A stretch of DNA of 64,000 nucleotides from Chaetoceros tenuissimus. Lineage: Eukaryota; Bacillariophyta; Thalassiosirophyceae; Chaetocerotales; Chaetocerotaceae. Location: the NCBI GenBank assembly GCA_021927905.1, contig BLLK01000047.1, positions 3,348,001-3,412,000 on the forward strand. Direction: 5' to 3'. The position numbers and the translations under genes are program-made. The notes beneath the pieces are model-generated. The model was not told where the DNA came from and ran no database searches. It saw nothing but the letters and a program-made list of their open reading frames with translations. Of the stretch, positions 30,672 through 40,650 are shown piece after piece. The stretch's first letter is position 1. Each line of letters starts with the position of its first letter.

Positions 30672-31555
30672 TTTCAGTACTTTTAAGTAGCTAGCCATAA
30701 CTACAGAGGTATTGTTTGTCATCATGTTGTTTCCTTACGCATGCATCGGATTGCATTTTTGGCTATGCAATGATCATCGAAGTGAACGAAGTTGAGTTAT
30801 TTGCGTGAAGTGTTTGAATATATCGACTAGTGATTGTGCCTGTTTTGTAGCAGAGTCGAAAAGAATCAGGTGTTGTCATTGCTGTTGTCATTGTTTTTGT
30901 CAGTGCAGGAGGTTGGTTGCGGTCTTCGTCGTCGTAGCATTCGTTTTCTGTAAGTAAGAAGCCGTTGTAATATATGTATTGTAATTTCTTCATTCCTGTC
31001 AGGAACGACCATACAATCATGAGAACACCGATACCCGTCTGCTCATCGAAGTTAAGCATGATCTGGTCGAGGTAGTACTACGGTGGGGGACCACGTTGGA
31101 ATTCTCGATGTTGTTCTTAAAATTTCCTTTTGCTTTTTTCCTAAGCAACCTATGAAGATTCTTCTTTATGCATTTTATAATAGATATTATAAGATTCTAC
31201 TCACATTGAGTGAAAATGATCAATATGCTTTTCATATATATTTTTGCGCATGTTTCGACCGACAAAATTTTCCACTTTCAAAGGGGGCGAAGACAGAGCC
31301 ATCAAGTAGGAAAGTGCCGTAGACATTGGTTTCTTCAGAAATAAATGATCAGAATGAAGTAAGGTACAAATGAACGAATTCGAAAGAGAAGTGGAATTTC
31401 ACCTCTCTTAAGAAGTTTTATCTCTAATAATACTTGGTAGACTAGTATCGACGCATATCATATTTTCATATGGTATGACAATTCTGCATAGAAATGCCGA
31501 AGCATACCACACCCTAATTCTTCTTTTCCAATTTTCCTTTTGCATGTTTTGCTAT
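30672..31555. repeat. Left arm of a large inverted repeat
   Basis: 884 bp that reappear in reverse complement at 39723-40571 with only a few substitutions. The one larger difference is near 31470-31530, where about 35 extra bases lie in this arm. Outer end TTTCAGTACTTTTAAG, inner end TGCATGTTTTGCTAT. I see no target-site duplication outside the arms. Confidence 0.95.
30763..31059 (-). CDS. 98-codon open frame inside the inverted repeat (left copy)
   Basis: Begins MLNFDEQTGIGVLMIVWSFL, one hydrophobic segment, then a Thr/Asp/Asn-rich tail. The translation is the same as that of the right-arm copy. The first 25 codons have a GC-richer, expressed-gene-like codon choice, and the frame is open for seven more codons upstream after a possible splice acceptor (CCACCGTAG|TAC). 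It may be a fragment of a captured exon rather than a gene. No family recognised. Confidence 0.3.
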   Translation of the reverse strand: MLNFDEQTGIGVLMIVWSFLTGMKKLQYIYYNGFLLTENECYDDEDRNQPPALTKTMTTAMTTPDSFRLCYKTGTITSRYIQTLHANNSTSFTSMIIA

Positions 31556-31784
31556 TACTTGAAATTTTTAATAATTGTCTCTTTTATTTCTTGAAGTATT
31601 TTCATTTGTTTGTTTCAGATTTTCAATACATTATCCTCTTATGAAATGAATGTTGTTCTTTTTCGTCTGTCGTTCCCCCGTGAAAACGATGACAAGGCAC
31701 AAGGCACAAGGCACAGCTGGGCCAAAAGAAGCAAGCGAAGACATTTAACTCGTAGAAGAATTCATTGTCATCTTCTTTCAGCCA

Positions 31785-31791
31785 TTATAAA
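31785..31791 (+). promoter_or_regulatory. TATA-like box, probably of the metallo-beta-lactamase gene
   Basis: TTATAAA lies 10 bp left of the copia insertion point. With the element and one target copy taken out in thought, it would be about 33 bp before the ATG of the gene now at 38511. The region 31556-31796 otherwise shows only AT-rich sequence. Inference from position. Confidence 0.35.
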
Positions 31792-31801
31792 CTTTCATAG
31801 A

Positions 31802-31992
31802 TGACGAGTGTCCGATATAGTGAGCGGAGATCCGACGGTTATAACGGACAGGGGTTTGGACTCATAACCCCAACGGACACATCCTCGCCGATGAGAGATG
31901 AGATCACACATACACCATCTATCATAGCTAACCTAATTACACACAATTACCTTATCTATCCATCTGGTATATTGTACCATACACTCTCATTA
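31802..31992 (+). repeat. 5' LTR of copia element 1
   Basis: 191 bp, begins TGACGAGTGTCC and ends CACTCTCATTA. Same sequence as 38292-38482. Confidence 0.95.
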
Positions 31993-32085
31993 GATTAACA
32001 GTCTCGATCATACCCGATCGTTTGATTGTTATCTGAAATAACCACCATCGAAAGACCTACTAGAAGGCAACTTTTCCCATTTGAA

Positions 32086-33816
32086 ATGGGAGGAAGCAAC
32101 GATAACGGTGACGATGCAGCATCCATTGTTGTTGAGACACCACGAGCTCAGAGTAAGAGGATCATCGAGGATGAGGTTGGCTTCATTGCCGAGTCCATTG
32201 AGCGCTTGAAGTCTACTACGACCGGCAAGGAACTAACTCTTCAGACTGGGAACATGAGCGGTTTGAACACCTTTGAGGCAGTGATTCAGTTCATCCGTGA
32301 ACATTACTTTCGCATTGGCATGCTAACTGCAGGATCGACCCACGAAGACCTCGAGGTAGTCCAGTTTACTAGGGGGCTCGGGAACTATCTTCATTTCTTC
32401 GGTGTAAGGAATGAAGCTGGTTTCAGAAGCATTAACCCGCGTGTTCTACATGTTGATGAAGTTGAAGACACCACACCTGTGTCATCCTTCAACAACGAAG
32501 CAAACGTCAATGTTTTGGGTGAGTTGGTAGATCTTCTTCGGAAGGTCTTCCAGCAGCACCAGCGATTCATGACGATTGCGACGGATACTGTAGCTCTAAG
32601 AGCAATCTTGGAGGTCCCTGTGTGTAATGTTACAACCACAGGAGGGTATTCGTCTGTGCAAGCGGAGAAGACTAGGGTCACCGAGATTATCATTCCGAAA
32701 TTGGTAAACTCAAGTGACAATAAGTCATGGTTGGAGAAGGTTGAAGAGACTTTGGTAATGCATAGTCTCAGCAACTATTTGGATGTTAAAGATAAAATAG
32801 GAACAAATAAAACCCTATCATATGCTCTTGTACTTAAGCTCTTGAACGCGCTTGAAAATAGCCCGTACTCTTATTTACAAACACATAAGACAAAGGTTAA
32901 GGACTTCTGCAATGTATGGTCTATTGTAAAGAATGCATTGACAGACAAGTCTGCGATATACACGGAGACTATGAAGGACTGGAACATGCTATTCCAGAAC
33001 TCCGCTACTAACCGTGAAGAGTTTCTTGATTACTTGAACGTTTTCTTTACACACAGAGATAAGTTGGTGGAGAAGAAGTCGACAGCTATTACGGATGATG
33101 TCTTTCTTCGTTCTCTTGTCTATCGCCAACTCCAGATTGTTGAGGATGCAGACACGCTTCGGAAGCTCGTCAGCAAGGGCAGTGGAAATGAGACCGTATC
33201 TGATGTGCTTGAGGAGTTGAAGGATCTCTTCACTCCATTGGCAGATGAGATCGCTCAGTCTGACACAAAACTTGCTGCTCGCAGAACTCCAGGTGCTGTA
33301 CACTTTGATGATCAACGTATTCCAAAGAAGCAAAAGATTCAACCTCCACCACCGGTGCCAAAGCTACCTGTGGATGTAGGAAAGATCATCCCACCTCATT
33401 TCTTCTCTCGCTTTGCACAGTGGTTCAAGATTATGTCAAAGTGCAGTGATCCTACCAAATGGACTGCTGAACAAAAGAAAAGTATGCAGGCTATCAAAGA
33501 GGAATTGGAGAAACATGCTTCGAAATCTAAAGAATTCAAAGATATGAAATCCAAGTATCAAAAACAAGGTGAACAGCTTAAGACTACTCGCCGTCGTCTT
33601 GAAACTTTGGAGAAGTCCTCTGGGTCGGATCAGAATCCTCGTTGGGAAGGAGAGCAACCTACTGGTGGCTTACTTCAATCTCGTCGTGGACCGACAAGCA
33701 ATACTCATGACCAGTACAATCCTATGGGAAGAGGTCGTGGCAGAGGCTACATGGGCAACCGGTACTATCCGAACTATGATCAGAATCGGGATGGACAGTA
33801 CCGTCGCCAATATTGA
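32086..33816 (+). CDS. gag: Gag of copia element 1
   Basis: 576 residues from the first ATG after the LTR (MGGSNDNGDDAAS). Largely helical (residues 20-430), then a Pro-rich linker, a Lys/Glu-rich helix and an Arg/Gly/Tyr-rich end (GRGRGRGYMGNRYYPN) that probably binds RNA. It would form the particle shell. Pol follows shortly in the next long open frame; read-through or related means of making Gag-Pol are known in copia elements. Confidence 0.8.
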   Translation: MGGSNDNGDDAASIVVETPRAQSKRIIEDEVGFIAESIERLKSTTTGKELTLQTGNMSGLNTFEAVIQFIREHYFRIGMLTAGSTHEDLEVVQFTRGLGNYLHFFGVRNEAGFRSINPRVLHVDEVEDTTPVSSFNNEANVNVLGELVDLLRKVFQQHQRFMTIATDTVALRAILEVPVCNVTTTGGYSSVQAEKTRVTEIIIPKLVNSSDNKSWLEKVEETLVMHSLSNYLDVKDKIGTNKTLSYALVLKLLNALENSPYSYLQTHKTKVKDFCNVWSIVKNALTDKSAIYTETMKDWNMLFQNSATNREEFLDYLNVFFTHRDKLVEKKSTAITDDVFLRSLVYRQLQIVEDADTLRKLVSKGSGNETVSDVLEELKDLFTPLADEIAQSDTKLAARRTPGAVHFDDQRIPKKQKIQPPPPVPKLPVDVGKIIPPHFFSRFAQWFKIMSKCSDPTKWTAEQKKSMQAIKEELEKHASKSKEFKDMKSKYQKQGEQLKTTRRRLETLEKSSGSDQNPRWEGEQPTGGLLQSRRGPTSNTHDQYNPMGRGRGRGYMGNRYYPNYDQNRDGQYRRQY

Positions 33817-33861
33817 CATGATGACTACCGGTTTACGAAGAAGAGAAGACTTGATTTCTCA

Positions 33862-36800
33862 ATGAAAGATGTGGGTTTGGTTATACCTTATGATGAAGTC
33901 ATAGCTGTTAGCGACTCCGGTTGCGATCAGTGTATTCTAAATCTAAAAGTTTTCTTGTTACAAAATTCTTCGTTTACTGGTAGATACTTCGACATTGGAG
34001 GCGCTCTAAATGGTATGCACTCGGATACTTGTTTAGAGGTCGTTAATGACGCTTATACAAAGATGATATTTGATGGAGGCATAGAAGTAATTGGGATTTT
34101 CCATCAAGGTCTACTTGATCTTGATGAAAATCAAAATGAAGCTTTGATTCAGCCTCACCAACTGCGGTCTTCCGGTGTTATCTACGATGATGTAGCTTCT
34201 ATTCATCTAGGCAACAACGGAAAGCCAGGTACACAAAGTATAACAGTTGCGGGACACACCCTTCCGTTATTCTTTGATGGATACAAAACTTATTTTCGAC
34301 TTGTCAAACCGACAGAGGAGGATCTTCAGTATCTTCCTCACATCGTTATGACTTCCAAAGAGATATACGAACCACAACAACGTAAATTTGTGGAACGTAT
34401 GTCTCGTCTATACAATTCAGATAAAGCAAAAACAGCTCCAGTAATCTCATCAAGGAGAAGACCAGTGTCTGAACCTACGGTAGAAGAATGGAGAGCCAAT
34501 TTAGGATTTCCGAGTGTGGAGGTTACTAAGCATACGCTTAGAAACACAACACAATTACTCAAGACAATGGAAATGGAAACGCGTGAATACATGCGGGACT
34601 ATAAACAGAGTCGAACAACAGTTTTAAAGCCTTATCGTATTAAAGATGTACTTTACACAGATACATTTTTCTCTACGATAAAATCAGTACGTGGACATAC
34701 TTGTTTTCAAATGTTTGCATTGAAAAGAAGCATGTATACGAAGTCTGTCCCTATGAAAGCTGAACGATTTGTATACGATGCATACAGAGACTTTATTGTC
34801 AATGTTGGAGCACCAGTTGCAACAGTCAGTGACAATGCTCGAGTATATACTTCCGCTCAATGGAAGGAGATCAATCGAACATACCTTATTCAAACGAGAT
34901 TTACTATCGCTTATCATCAATCCTCTAACTTCGCAGAGCTGATTGGAGGTAAACGAAAGTATGCTCTTGTGAAGTTATTCCACTACACACCACATGCTCC
35001 ATACGAGTACTGGTGCTATGGTTTGGAATTTCTCGATCTAGTTAGTATACATCTCTCAAGGCAAGGTTTGAAGAACAAAACTTCTCACCAGGCTTTATTC
35101 GGAGATACCGAAGATATTAGCATCTTTAGATTCCCTTGGTTCTGTCCAGTATGGTTCTATGCTCCTACGCTAGATTTTCCAGTGGATAGAATGAAGCCAG
35201 GATTCTTTCTAGGCATTGCTACCAACGTTGGAGATGGATTTTCCTACATCATTGTGGAAGGAGAAACTATCGACGACTTACCAAAACGAAACGTAAGAAC
35301 TATTGTCCGAAACATTGTTCGTAAACGTTCTTTAAAATCCAATGTCGCTCCTACTGTTAGGAGAGAAGAAGGATCTTTTACCTTTGTAGATGAGAATGGA
35401 GTGGAAATTCCTGATGATAGTCTTTCAGAGGAGGATCTATTCAATACTTATACAACAAGTGAAGTGGATATGATTGAAGTAGAAGATCCTGAGTCTGACT
35501 TTAATCAACTACAACACGACAACCCGAATCCATTACTTCCATTGGCAGATCCTGACAATGATGGAGAATTGGATGAAGATACATTCGATGATACACCTCC
35601 ACTTGTCTTGAACGCATCATCTGACTCTGAGTATAGCTCTGATGAAGACGATGACGATGACGATGATGAAGAGGATGACAATGATAACAATGCTAATCCT
35701 ACGGTTACATCAGCAGTTGCACCAGCATCACCTGTTGTACCTTCAGAGGAGGCACAACCATCTGGACCAACTGTTATACCTATAACAAATTGGAACAACG
35801 AAACAGGACCCAGCTACATCACTCAAGATGAGAATGATGTACCCGAGGACGAAGTAGAAGAAGATCCAATTGAACTGGAATCGTCAGACAAGATGTATGA
35901 TGACATTGCAGAACAACTGAATATCGCGAATGATCCAAACATGCCAGAGACAGAGGAGATTATCAGTATAGATAATCCACGATGGAACGGCAAGACTTTG
36001 GAATTCGATTGTACTTACGATACTGGTGAAATTGAGATTCACCCATTCGAGAGAGTACAATCTGATCAACCTACAGTACTAGCAAAATTCTTATCCAAGA
36101 AAGACGTTAATATTGGGAATGATGAAGCAGCCCAAAATATTAATCGTTGGTCTAGGATGTTTAACAGAGCATTGCGTAGAGCATGGAGACGCTCAATCAA
36201 ATCTAATGTATTTAGATTTTATTCTGGTCGACATCATACTACAAACAAGAAACTTCGTTCCAGAAGATTGCGAAAGGCTATGCGCGCAAAATTCGAGGAT
36301 GAAGAATCAGATGAAGCTCAGGCATGGCTCCAAGATAGTATCAAAGGACGCCGCACCAAGAAGTTTGAATATGGCATTGAAGTTCCCCGTAACTGGGAAG
36401 ACGTCATTCGAATTGATACAGAAAATAACAATAGGGACTGGCAAGAAGCTGTAGAGAAAGAGATAGGGGCACTCCTTAACTTTCACTGCTTTGACATCAA
36501 ACCCAAAGGTTACAAGCCTCCACAAGATTATCAGTACGTTCGTATGCACCTTGTATACTGCGCAAAGGTAGATCTTAGGAAGAAAGCTAGATTAGTATGT
36601 GATGGTAGCCGTGTGGATCCTAGAGGTCTTAACACACGTGCTACTGTCGTTAGAGGCATTTCAGTCCGTCTACTTGATGTCATTGCACACCATTGGAAGA
36701 AACGGATTCTCTCTGGAGACATCGGGAATGCATTTGTACAAAGCAAAACTAAGGAAAAAGTTTACACCAAACTTGGCCCTGAGTTTGGAGAACATTCTGG

Positions 36801-38124
36801 AATGATTGCACTTATTGTCAAAGCTCTATATGGTTTGACAACAAGTGCAGCTGCATTTCGAAAGGCATTTGCTGATTTTATTAGAAGCATGGGATTCAAG
36901 CCATCACGATATGATCGTGATGTATGGATGTGCCCATGTCCAAACGGAAACGGATACGACTACATTTGTACACACGTAGACGATTTCAAAGTTATTGCAG
37001 ATCGACCTGAAGATTACATCGACAGAATCGCCACTGCTTTCTTTATCAAAGAACAAGGTCCACCTGAGTATTATTTAGGCAATGACTACAAGTTCTACGA
37101 AGATTTTAATGCATGGACCTTCTCTGCAGAGACCTATGAAAAAGAGGCTATCCGCAAAGTTGAGGAAATGTTTAACAAAGAGCTGAAAAAGGTTACTACT
37201 CCACTTCCAGTCGGATGTCCTCGACTAGAGGAGGATAAGAGTCCTTTCTTGAAGCTGAAGGAACATAGACAGTTCCAGTGCCTACTCGGAATGCTTCAAT
37301 GGCTACATACCATTGGTAGACCGGAATTAGGACCACTCATGGCAAACCTGAATAGATTTGGGACTTGTCCTCGTGAGAAACATTTAGAGATTGCAATTAG
37401 AAGTTTCGGATACTTGAAACAAACTAAAGGCAAGAAGATTAAAATTGATTCAAGTCCACTCGAATTTGTTCGTGAATCTCCGGATTACGAACAATTACGA
37501 CCTGACTTCCTTGAAGATTATGCTTACGCAAGAGAGGAGGTAGATCCAAACATGCCTACTCCCTTTGGAGCACCATTACAAATGACGATCCTTGTTGATG
37601 CTGATCATGCACATGACAGATTAACAGGAAGATCTCTAACCGGAATCATTATCTTCGTTGGATCTACACCAGTCTATTGGAGTACGAAACGACAAGGAGC
37701 AGTTGCTACTAGCACATACCACGCAGAGTTCGCAGCATTGAAAGAAGCTACCGAACAAGCGATTAATATTCGATATTACTTACGTTGCTTGGGAGTTCAC
37801 ATTCCAAATGATGGAAGTCACCCTACTAAAGTATTTGGAGACAACTTCAGTGTCATCCAAAGTGCTGCTAACCCACAACATGATCTCACCAAGAAGCACG
37901 TCGCATTGTCTTTCCACTTTGTACGTGAAGCTATAGCCGCAGGGATCATAGAACCTTATTGGTTGAAAGGGGAGTACAATCTCGCGGACATTATGACCAA
38001 GCAGATCAGTACTACCGAATTTAACAAGCATATTGAAAGTATTTATTGGCGTCACGACTTCTCATTGAAGGTGAACAATAAATTCGGTCAAGAACACAAC
38101 ATACCAAAGAATAGTCAAATATAA
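33862..38124 (+). CDS. pol: Pol polyprotein of copia element 1
   Basis: 1,420 residues. Domains in order: aspartic protease near the start (VSDSGCDQC), pre-integrase and integrase core (LYTDTFFSTIKSVRGHTC, TVSDNARVYTSAQWKE), a long acidic Asp/Glu-rich linker at about 560-680, reverse transcriptase (SGDIGNAFVQSKTKEKVYTK, ALYGLTTSAAAFRKAF, CTHVDDFKVI) and RNase H (ILVDADHAHDRLTGRS, STYHAEFAALKEA, DNFSVIQSA). The order is diagnostic for Ty1/copia. The family's RT copies the element's RNA into DNA for reinsertion. Confidence 0.92.
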   Translation: MKDVGLVIPYDEVIAVSDSGCDQCILNLKVFLLQNSSFTGRYFDIGGALNGMHSDTCLEVVNDAYTKMIFDGGIEVIGIFHQGLLDLDENQNEALIQPHQLRSSGVIYDDVASIHLGNNGKPGTQSITVAGHTLPLFFDGYKTYFRLVKPTEEDLQYLPHIVMTSKEIYEPQQRKFVERMSRLYNSDKAKTAPVISSRRRPVSEPTVEEWRANLGFPSVEVTKHTLRNTTQLLKTMEMETREYMRDYKQSRTTVLKPYRIKDVLYTDTFFSTIKSVRGHTCFQMFALKRSMYTKSVPMKAERFVYDAYRDFIVNVGAPVATVSDNARVYTSAQWKEINRTYLIQTRFTIAYHQSSNFAELIGGKRKYALVKLFHYTPHAPYEYWCYGLEFLDLVSIHLSRQGLKNKTSHQALFGDTEDISIFRFPWFCPVWFYAPTLDFPVDRMKPGFFLGIATNVGDGFSYIIVEGETIDDLPKRNVRTIVRNIVRKRSLKSNVAPTVRREEGSFTFVDENGVEIPDDSLSEEDLFNTYTTSEVDMIEVEDPESDFNQLQHDNPNPLLPLADPDNDGELDEDTFDDTPPLVLNASSDSEYSSDEDDDDDDDEEDDNDNNANPTVTSAVAPASPVVPSEEAQPSGPTVIPITNWNNETGPSYITQDENDVPEDEVEEDPIELESSDKMYDDIAEQLNIANDPNMPETEEIISIDNPRWNGKTLEFDCTYDTGEIEIHPFERVQSDQPTVLAKFLSKKDVNIGNDEAAQNINRWSRMFNRALRRAWRRSIKSNVFRFYSGRHHTTNKKLRSRRLRKAMRAKFEDEESDEAQAWLQDSIKGRRTKKFEYGIEVPRNWEDVIRIDTENNNRDWQEAVEKEIGALLNFHCFDIKPKGYKPPQDYQYVRMHLVYCAKVDLRKKARLVCDGSRVDPRGLNTRATVVRGISVRLLDVIAHHWKKRILSGDIGNAFVQSKTKEKVYTKLGPEFGEHSGMIALIVKALYGLTTSAAAFRKAFADFIRSMGFKPSRYDRDVWMCPCPNGNGYDYICTHVDDFKVIADRPEDYIDRIATAFFIKEQGPPEYYLGNDYKFYEDFNAWTFSAETYEKEAIRKVEEMFNKELKKVTTPLPVGCPRLEEDKSPFLKLKEHRQFQCLLGMLQWLHTIGRPELGPLMANLNRFGTCPREKHLEIAIRSFGYLKQTKGKKIKIDSSPLEFVRESPDYEQLRPDFLEDYAYAREEVDPNMPTPFGAPLQMTILVDADHAHDRLTGRSLTGIIIFVGSTPVYWSTKRQGAVATSTYHAEFAALKEATEQAINIRYYLRCLGVHIPNDGSHPTKVFGDNFSVIQSAANPQHDLTKKHVALSFHFVREAIAAGIIEPYWLKGEYNLADIMTKQISTTEFNKHIESIYWRHDFSLKVNNKFGQEHNIPKNSQI

Positions 38125-38291
38125 ATCATTAATTTGACTGTTACTACGGATTATTTCAGATTACAATAGTATTTGGGATTTCTTTTCTCGGCTTGAGAGG
38201 AGCTCGGTTGGACGTATATTGGTATATCCGGGTTAGACACTGTTAGACTCAATATAGACCAATGCGTTGAGGTTTTGATGCCAAAGAGGAG

Positions 38292-38482
38292 TGACGAGTG
38301 TCCGATATAGTGAGCGGAGATCCGACGGTTATAACGGACAGGGGTTTGGACTCATAACCCCAACGGACACATCCTCGCCGATGAGAGATGAGATCACACA
38401 TACACCATCTATCATAGCTAACCTAATTACACACAATTACCTTATCTATCCATCTGGTATATTGTACCATACACTCTCATTA
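38292..38482 (+). repeat. 3' LTR of copia element 1
   Basis: 191 bp, same as the left LTR. Its right end is 28 bp before the ATG of the metallo-beta-lactamase gene, so LTR sequence now forms that gene's immediate upstream region. Confidence 0.95.
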
Positions 38483-38510
38483 ATAGAAATTCATATATTT
38501 TGTCCATTCA

Positions 38511-39401
38511 ATGCCAACTGTAACTCTATTGGGAACTGCACAAGATGGTGGTGTACCACAAGTTGGTTGTTGTTGCAGAAGATGTATGGATGTACATATG
38601 GGCAAAAGCGAGGAACAGTATCCAGTCTCTCTAGGAATTAAAGATGATGATGGCAAATATCACATCATTGAAGCAAGCCGAACACTTGGAAGGCAATTAC
38701 GATTATGGGCTGAATCAACAAGGAGTTTCGGGGAAGAGATGCCAATCTGTGGTCCAATTCAATCGGTAACGTTGACTCATTTACATCTAGGGCACGTAGA
38801 TGGTGTCGGGTTGTTTGGTACTGAAGTTATGGGTTGTCAGCAAGGGAGTATACGACTTATCTCTGGGAAAAGAGTAATTGAGGACTTGGAAAAGAAGAAT
38901 TATCTAAAGCCATTTACTCCTGAAATCATTAATAATGGAAGTAAAGTTGCGCTAGGAGCCGGAGTTGATTTAGAATTCATTCGTGTACCTCATCGAGAAG
39001 AAGAATGTTCTGAAACATATGGTATTATTGTCAGAGGAAAGCAAAAGAGTATTTTCTTTCTTCCAGACCATGATACATATGATGAAACTTTGAAGTTTCA
39101 TGCTGCCAAATCAATCAAAGAATGGCTTTGTTCAATAGAAGTTGATATCGCTTTGTTAGATGGTACTTTCTTCACAGTTTCTGAAGTGGCTGGAAGAAGA
39201 AAAGATGTAAATGGCATTCCTCATCCGCCAATAGCAGAAAGTCTTGAAAAGTTGGGAATGCGCAATGAAGAAAAAGATCCTGAAATCTATTTCATTCATA
39301 TCAATCACACTAATCCAGTTTTAGATAATCAAAGTAAGAGAGACGAAATACATAATCTCAAATGGGGTCTTGGAGAGCAAGGACAGTCTTGGGTGATTTA
39401 A
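38511..39401 (+). CDS. Metallo-beta-lactamase-fold protein, PqqB-like
   Basis: 296 residues, single exon. The opening TVTLLGTAQDGGVPQVGCCC followed by CRRC resembles PqqB and its relatives (LGsaaGGGfPQwnC.C..C), including the Cys cluster at residues 20-25. The metal motif is THLHLGHVDG (H90, H92, H95), with Gly where most MBL enzymes have Asp. Later FFLPDHDTYD, LLDGTFF and FIHINHTNPVLD supply further likely metal ligands. PqqB acts in pyrroloquinoline quinone synthesis in bacteria, but this subfamily also occurs without PQQ genes, so the substrate is open. The gene is enclosed by inverted repeats, and a copia element sits just upstream. Confidence 0.8.
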   Translation: MPTVTLLGTAQDGGVPQVGCCCRRCMDVHMGKSEEQYPVSLGIKDDDGKYHIIEASRTLGRQLRLWAESTRSFGEEMPICGPIQSVTLTHLHLGHVDGVGLFGTEVMGCQQGSIRLISGKRVIEDLEKKNYLKPFTPEIINNGSKVALGAGVDLEFIRVPHREEECSETYGIIVRGKQKSIFFLPDHDTYDETLKFHAAKSIKEWLCSIEVDIALLDGTFFTVSEVAGRRKDVNGIPHPPIAESLEKLGMRNEEKDPEIYFIHINHTNPVLDNQSKRDEIHNLKWGLGEQGQSWVI

Positions 39402-39722
39402 AATTTAGGCCCATACTTGGAATGTTCATTTTATCCACTCAATATAAGTCCAAATAAAAGTTAGACACAAAAATTTTTATGCTATGCCTAATGGTATTAT
39501 GAAGACAAAACTGAAATCAGCAAGGCCTACTCGTACGAGATAAAAATAGGATAAAACTATACGGAGAACCTAGGAAAAAGGGGTCATAATTGACCTGGAT
39601 AAAGAATAACGAAAAGTAAGTCACAAGAGCAGATTCAAACAATTAGGAACTGTTCTATTTTATCCAATAGAATGATATATACGCATAGACTACGATTGGC
39701 ATAAATTTCAGTTCAATACATG
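39402..39722. other. 3' flank of the MBL-fold gene, nothing recognised
   Basis: 321 bp of AT-rich sequence between the stop codon and the right inverted-repeat arm. No gene or repeat seen. Confidence 0.5.
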
Positions 39723-40571
39723 ATAGCAAAACATGCAAAAGGAAAATTGGAAAAGAACAACGTCATCGTACATACGAAAATATGATATGCGTCGATACTA
39801 GTCTGCCAAGTATTATTAGAGATAAAACTTCTTAAGAGAGGTGAAATTCCACTTCTCTTTCGAATTCGTTCATTTGTACCTTACTTCATTCTGATCATTT
39901 ATTTCTGAAGAAACCAATGTCTGCGGCACTTTCCTACTTGATGGCTCTGTCTTCACCCCCTTTGAAAGTGGAAAATTTTGTCGGTCGAAACATGCGCAAA
40001 AATATATATGAAAAGCATATTGATTATTTTCACTCAATGTGAGTAGAATCTTATAATATCTATTATAAAATGCATAAAGAAGAATCTTCATAGGTTGCTT
40101 AGGAAAAAAGCAAAAGGAAATTTTAAGAACAACATCGAGAATTCCAACGTGGTCCCCCACCGTAGTACTACCTCGACCAGATCATGCTTAACTTCGATGA
40201 GCAGACGGGTATCGGTGTTCTCATGATTGTATGGTCGTTCCTGACAGGAATGAAGAAATTACAATACATATATTACAACGGCTTCTTACTTACAGAAAAC
40301 GAATGCTACGACGACGAAGACCGCAACCAACCTCCTGCACTGACAAAAACAATGACAACAGCAATGACAACACCTGATTCTTTTCGACTCTGCTACAAAA
40401 CAGGCACAATCACTAGTCGATATATTCAAACACTTCACGCAAATAACTCAACTTCGTTCACTTCGATGATCATTGCATAGCCAAAAATGCAATCCGATGC
40501 ATGCGTAAGGAAACAACATGATGACAAACAATACCTCTGTAGTTATGGCTAGCTACTTAAAAGTACTGAAA
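39723..40571. repeat. Right arm of the large inverted repeat
   Basis: 849 bp, reverse complement of 30672-31555. Few substitutions (some change codons of an open frame shared by both arms). Outer end CTTAAAAGTACTGAAA; 79 bp further right is the stop codon of the F-box/ankyrin gene. Confidence 0.95.
40184..40480 (+). CDS. 98-codon open frame inside the inverted repeat (right copy)
   Basis: Same translation as the left-arm copy at 30763-31059. See that entry for content. Conservation of all 98 codons partly reflects the recent age of the repeat, so it is weak evidence for function. Confidence 0.3.
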   Translation: MLNFDEQTGIGVLMIVWSFLTGMKKLQYIYYNGFLLTENECYDDEDRNQPPALTKTMTTAMTTPDSFRLCYKTGTITSRYIQTLHANNSTSFTSMIIA

Positions 40572-40650
40572 TTCGAAGTTTCTAAAGATAGTTTTTATAT
40601 AATTTGATATAAACGAAAATGAAGAAAGAAGTGTACGTAAATGGATTCAA

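Larger units (their letters stand above)
31802..38482 (+). mobile_element. Ty1/copia LTR retrotransposon, apparently whole
   Basis: 6,681 bp, bounded by two 191-bp LTRs that read as identical and by a 5-bp target duplication ATAGA (31797-31801 and 38483-38487). Just before the right LTR is a purine-rich tract (AAAGAGGAG). Inside are gag and pol open frames in the copia order protease, integrase, reverse transcriptase, RNase H. Identical LTRs mean a very recent insertion. It lies inside the larger inverted-repeat structure and between the presumed promoter and start of the metallo-beta-lactamase gene. Confidence 0.95.

Noticed and set aside
31801-31998. 65-codon frame in the LTR, repeated at 38291
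   Set aside because: It is the LTR itself; both copies are the same because the LTRs are, and no protein-like pattern is seen.
30672-40571. Inverted repeats as a plastid or mitochondrial genome repeat
   Set aside because: The enclosed genes are nuclear in type, with an LTR element, and there are no organelle genes or rRNA.
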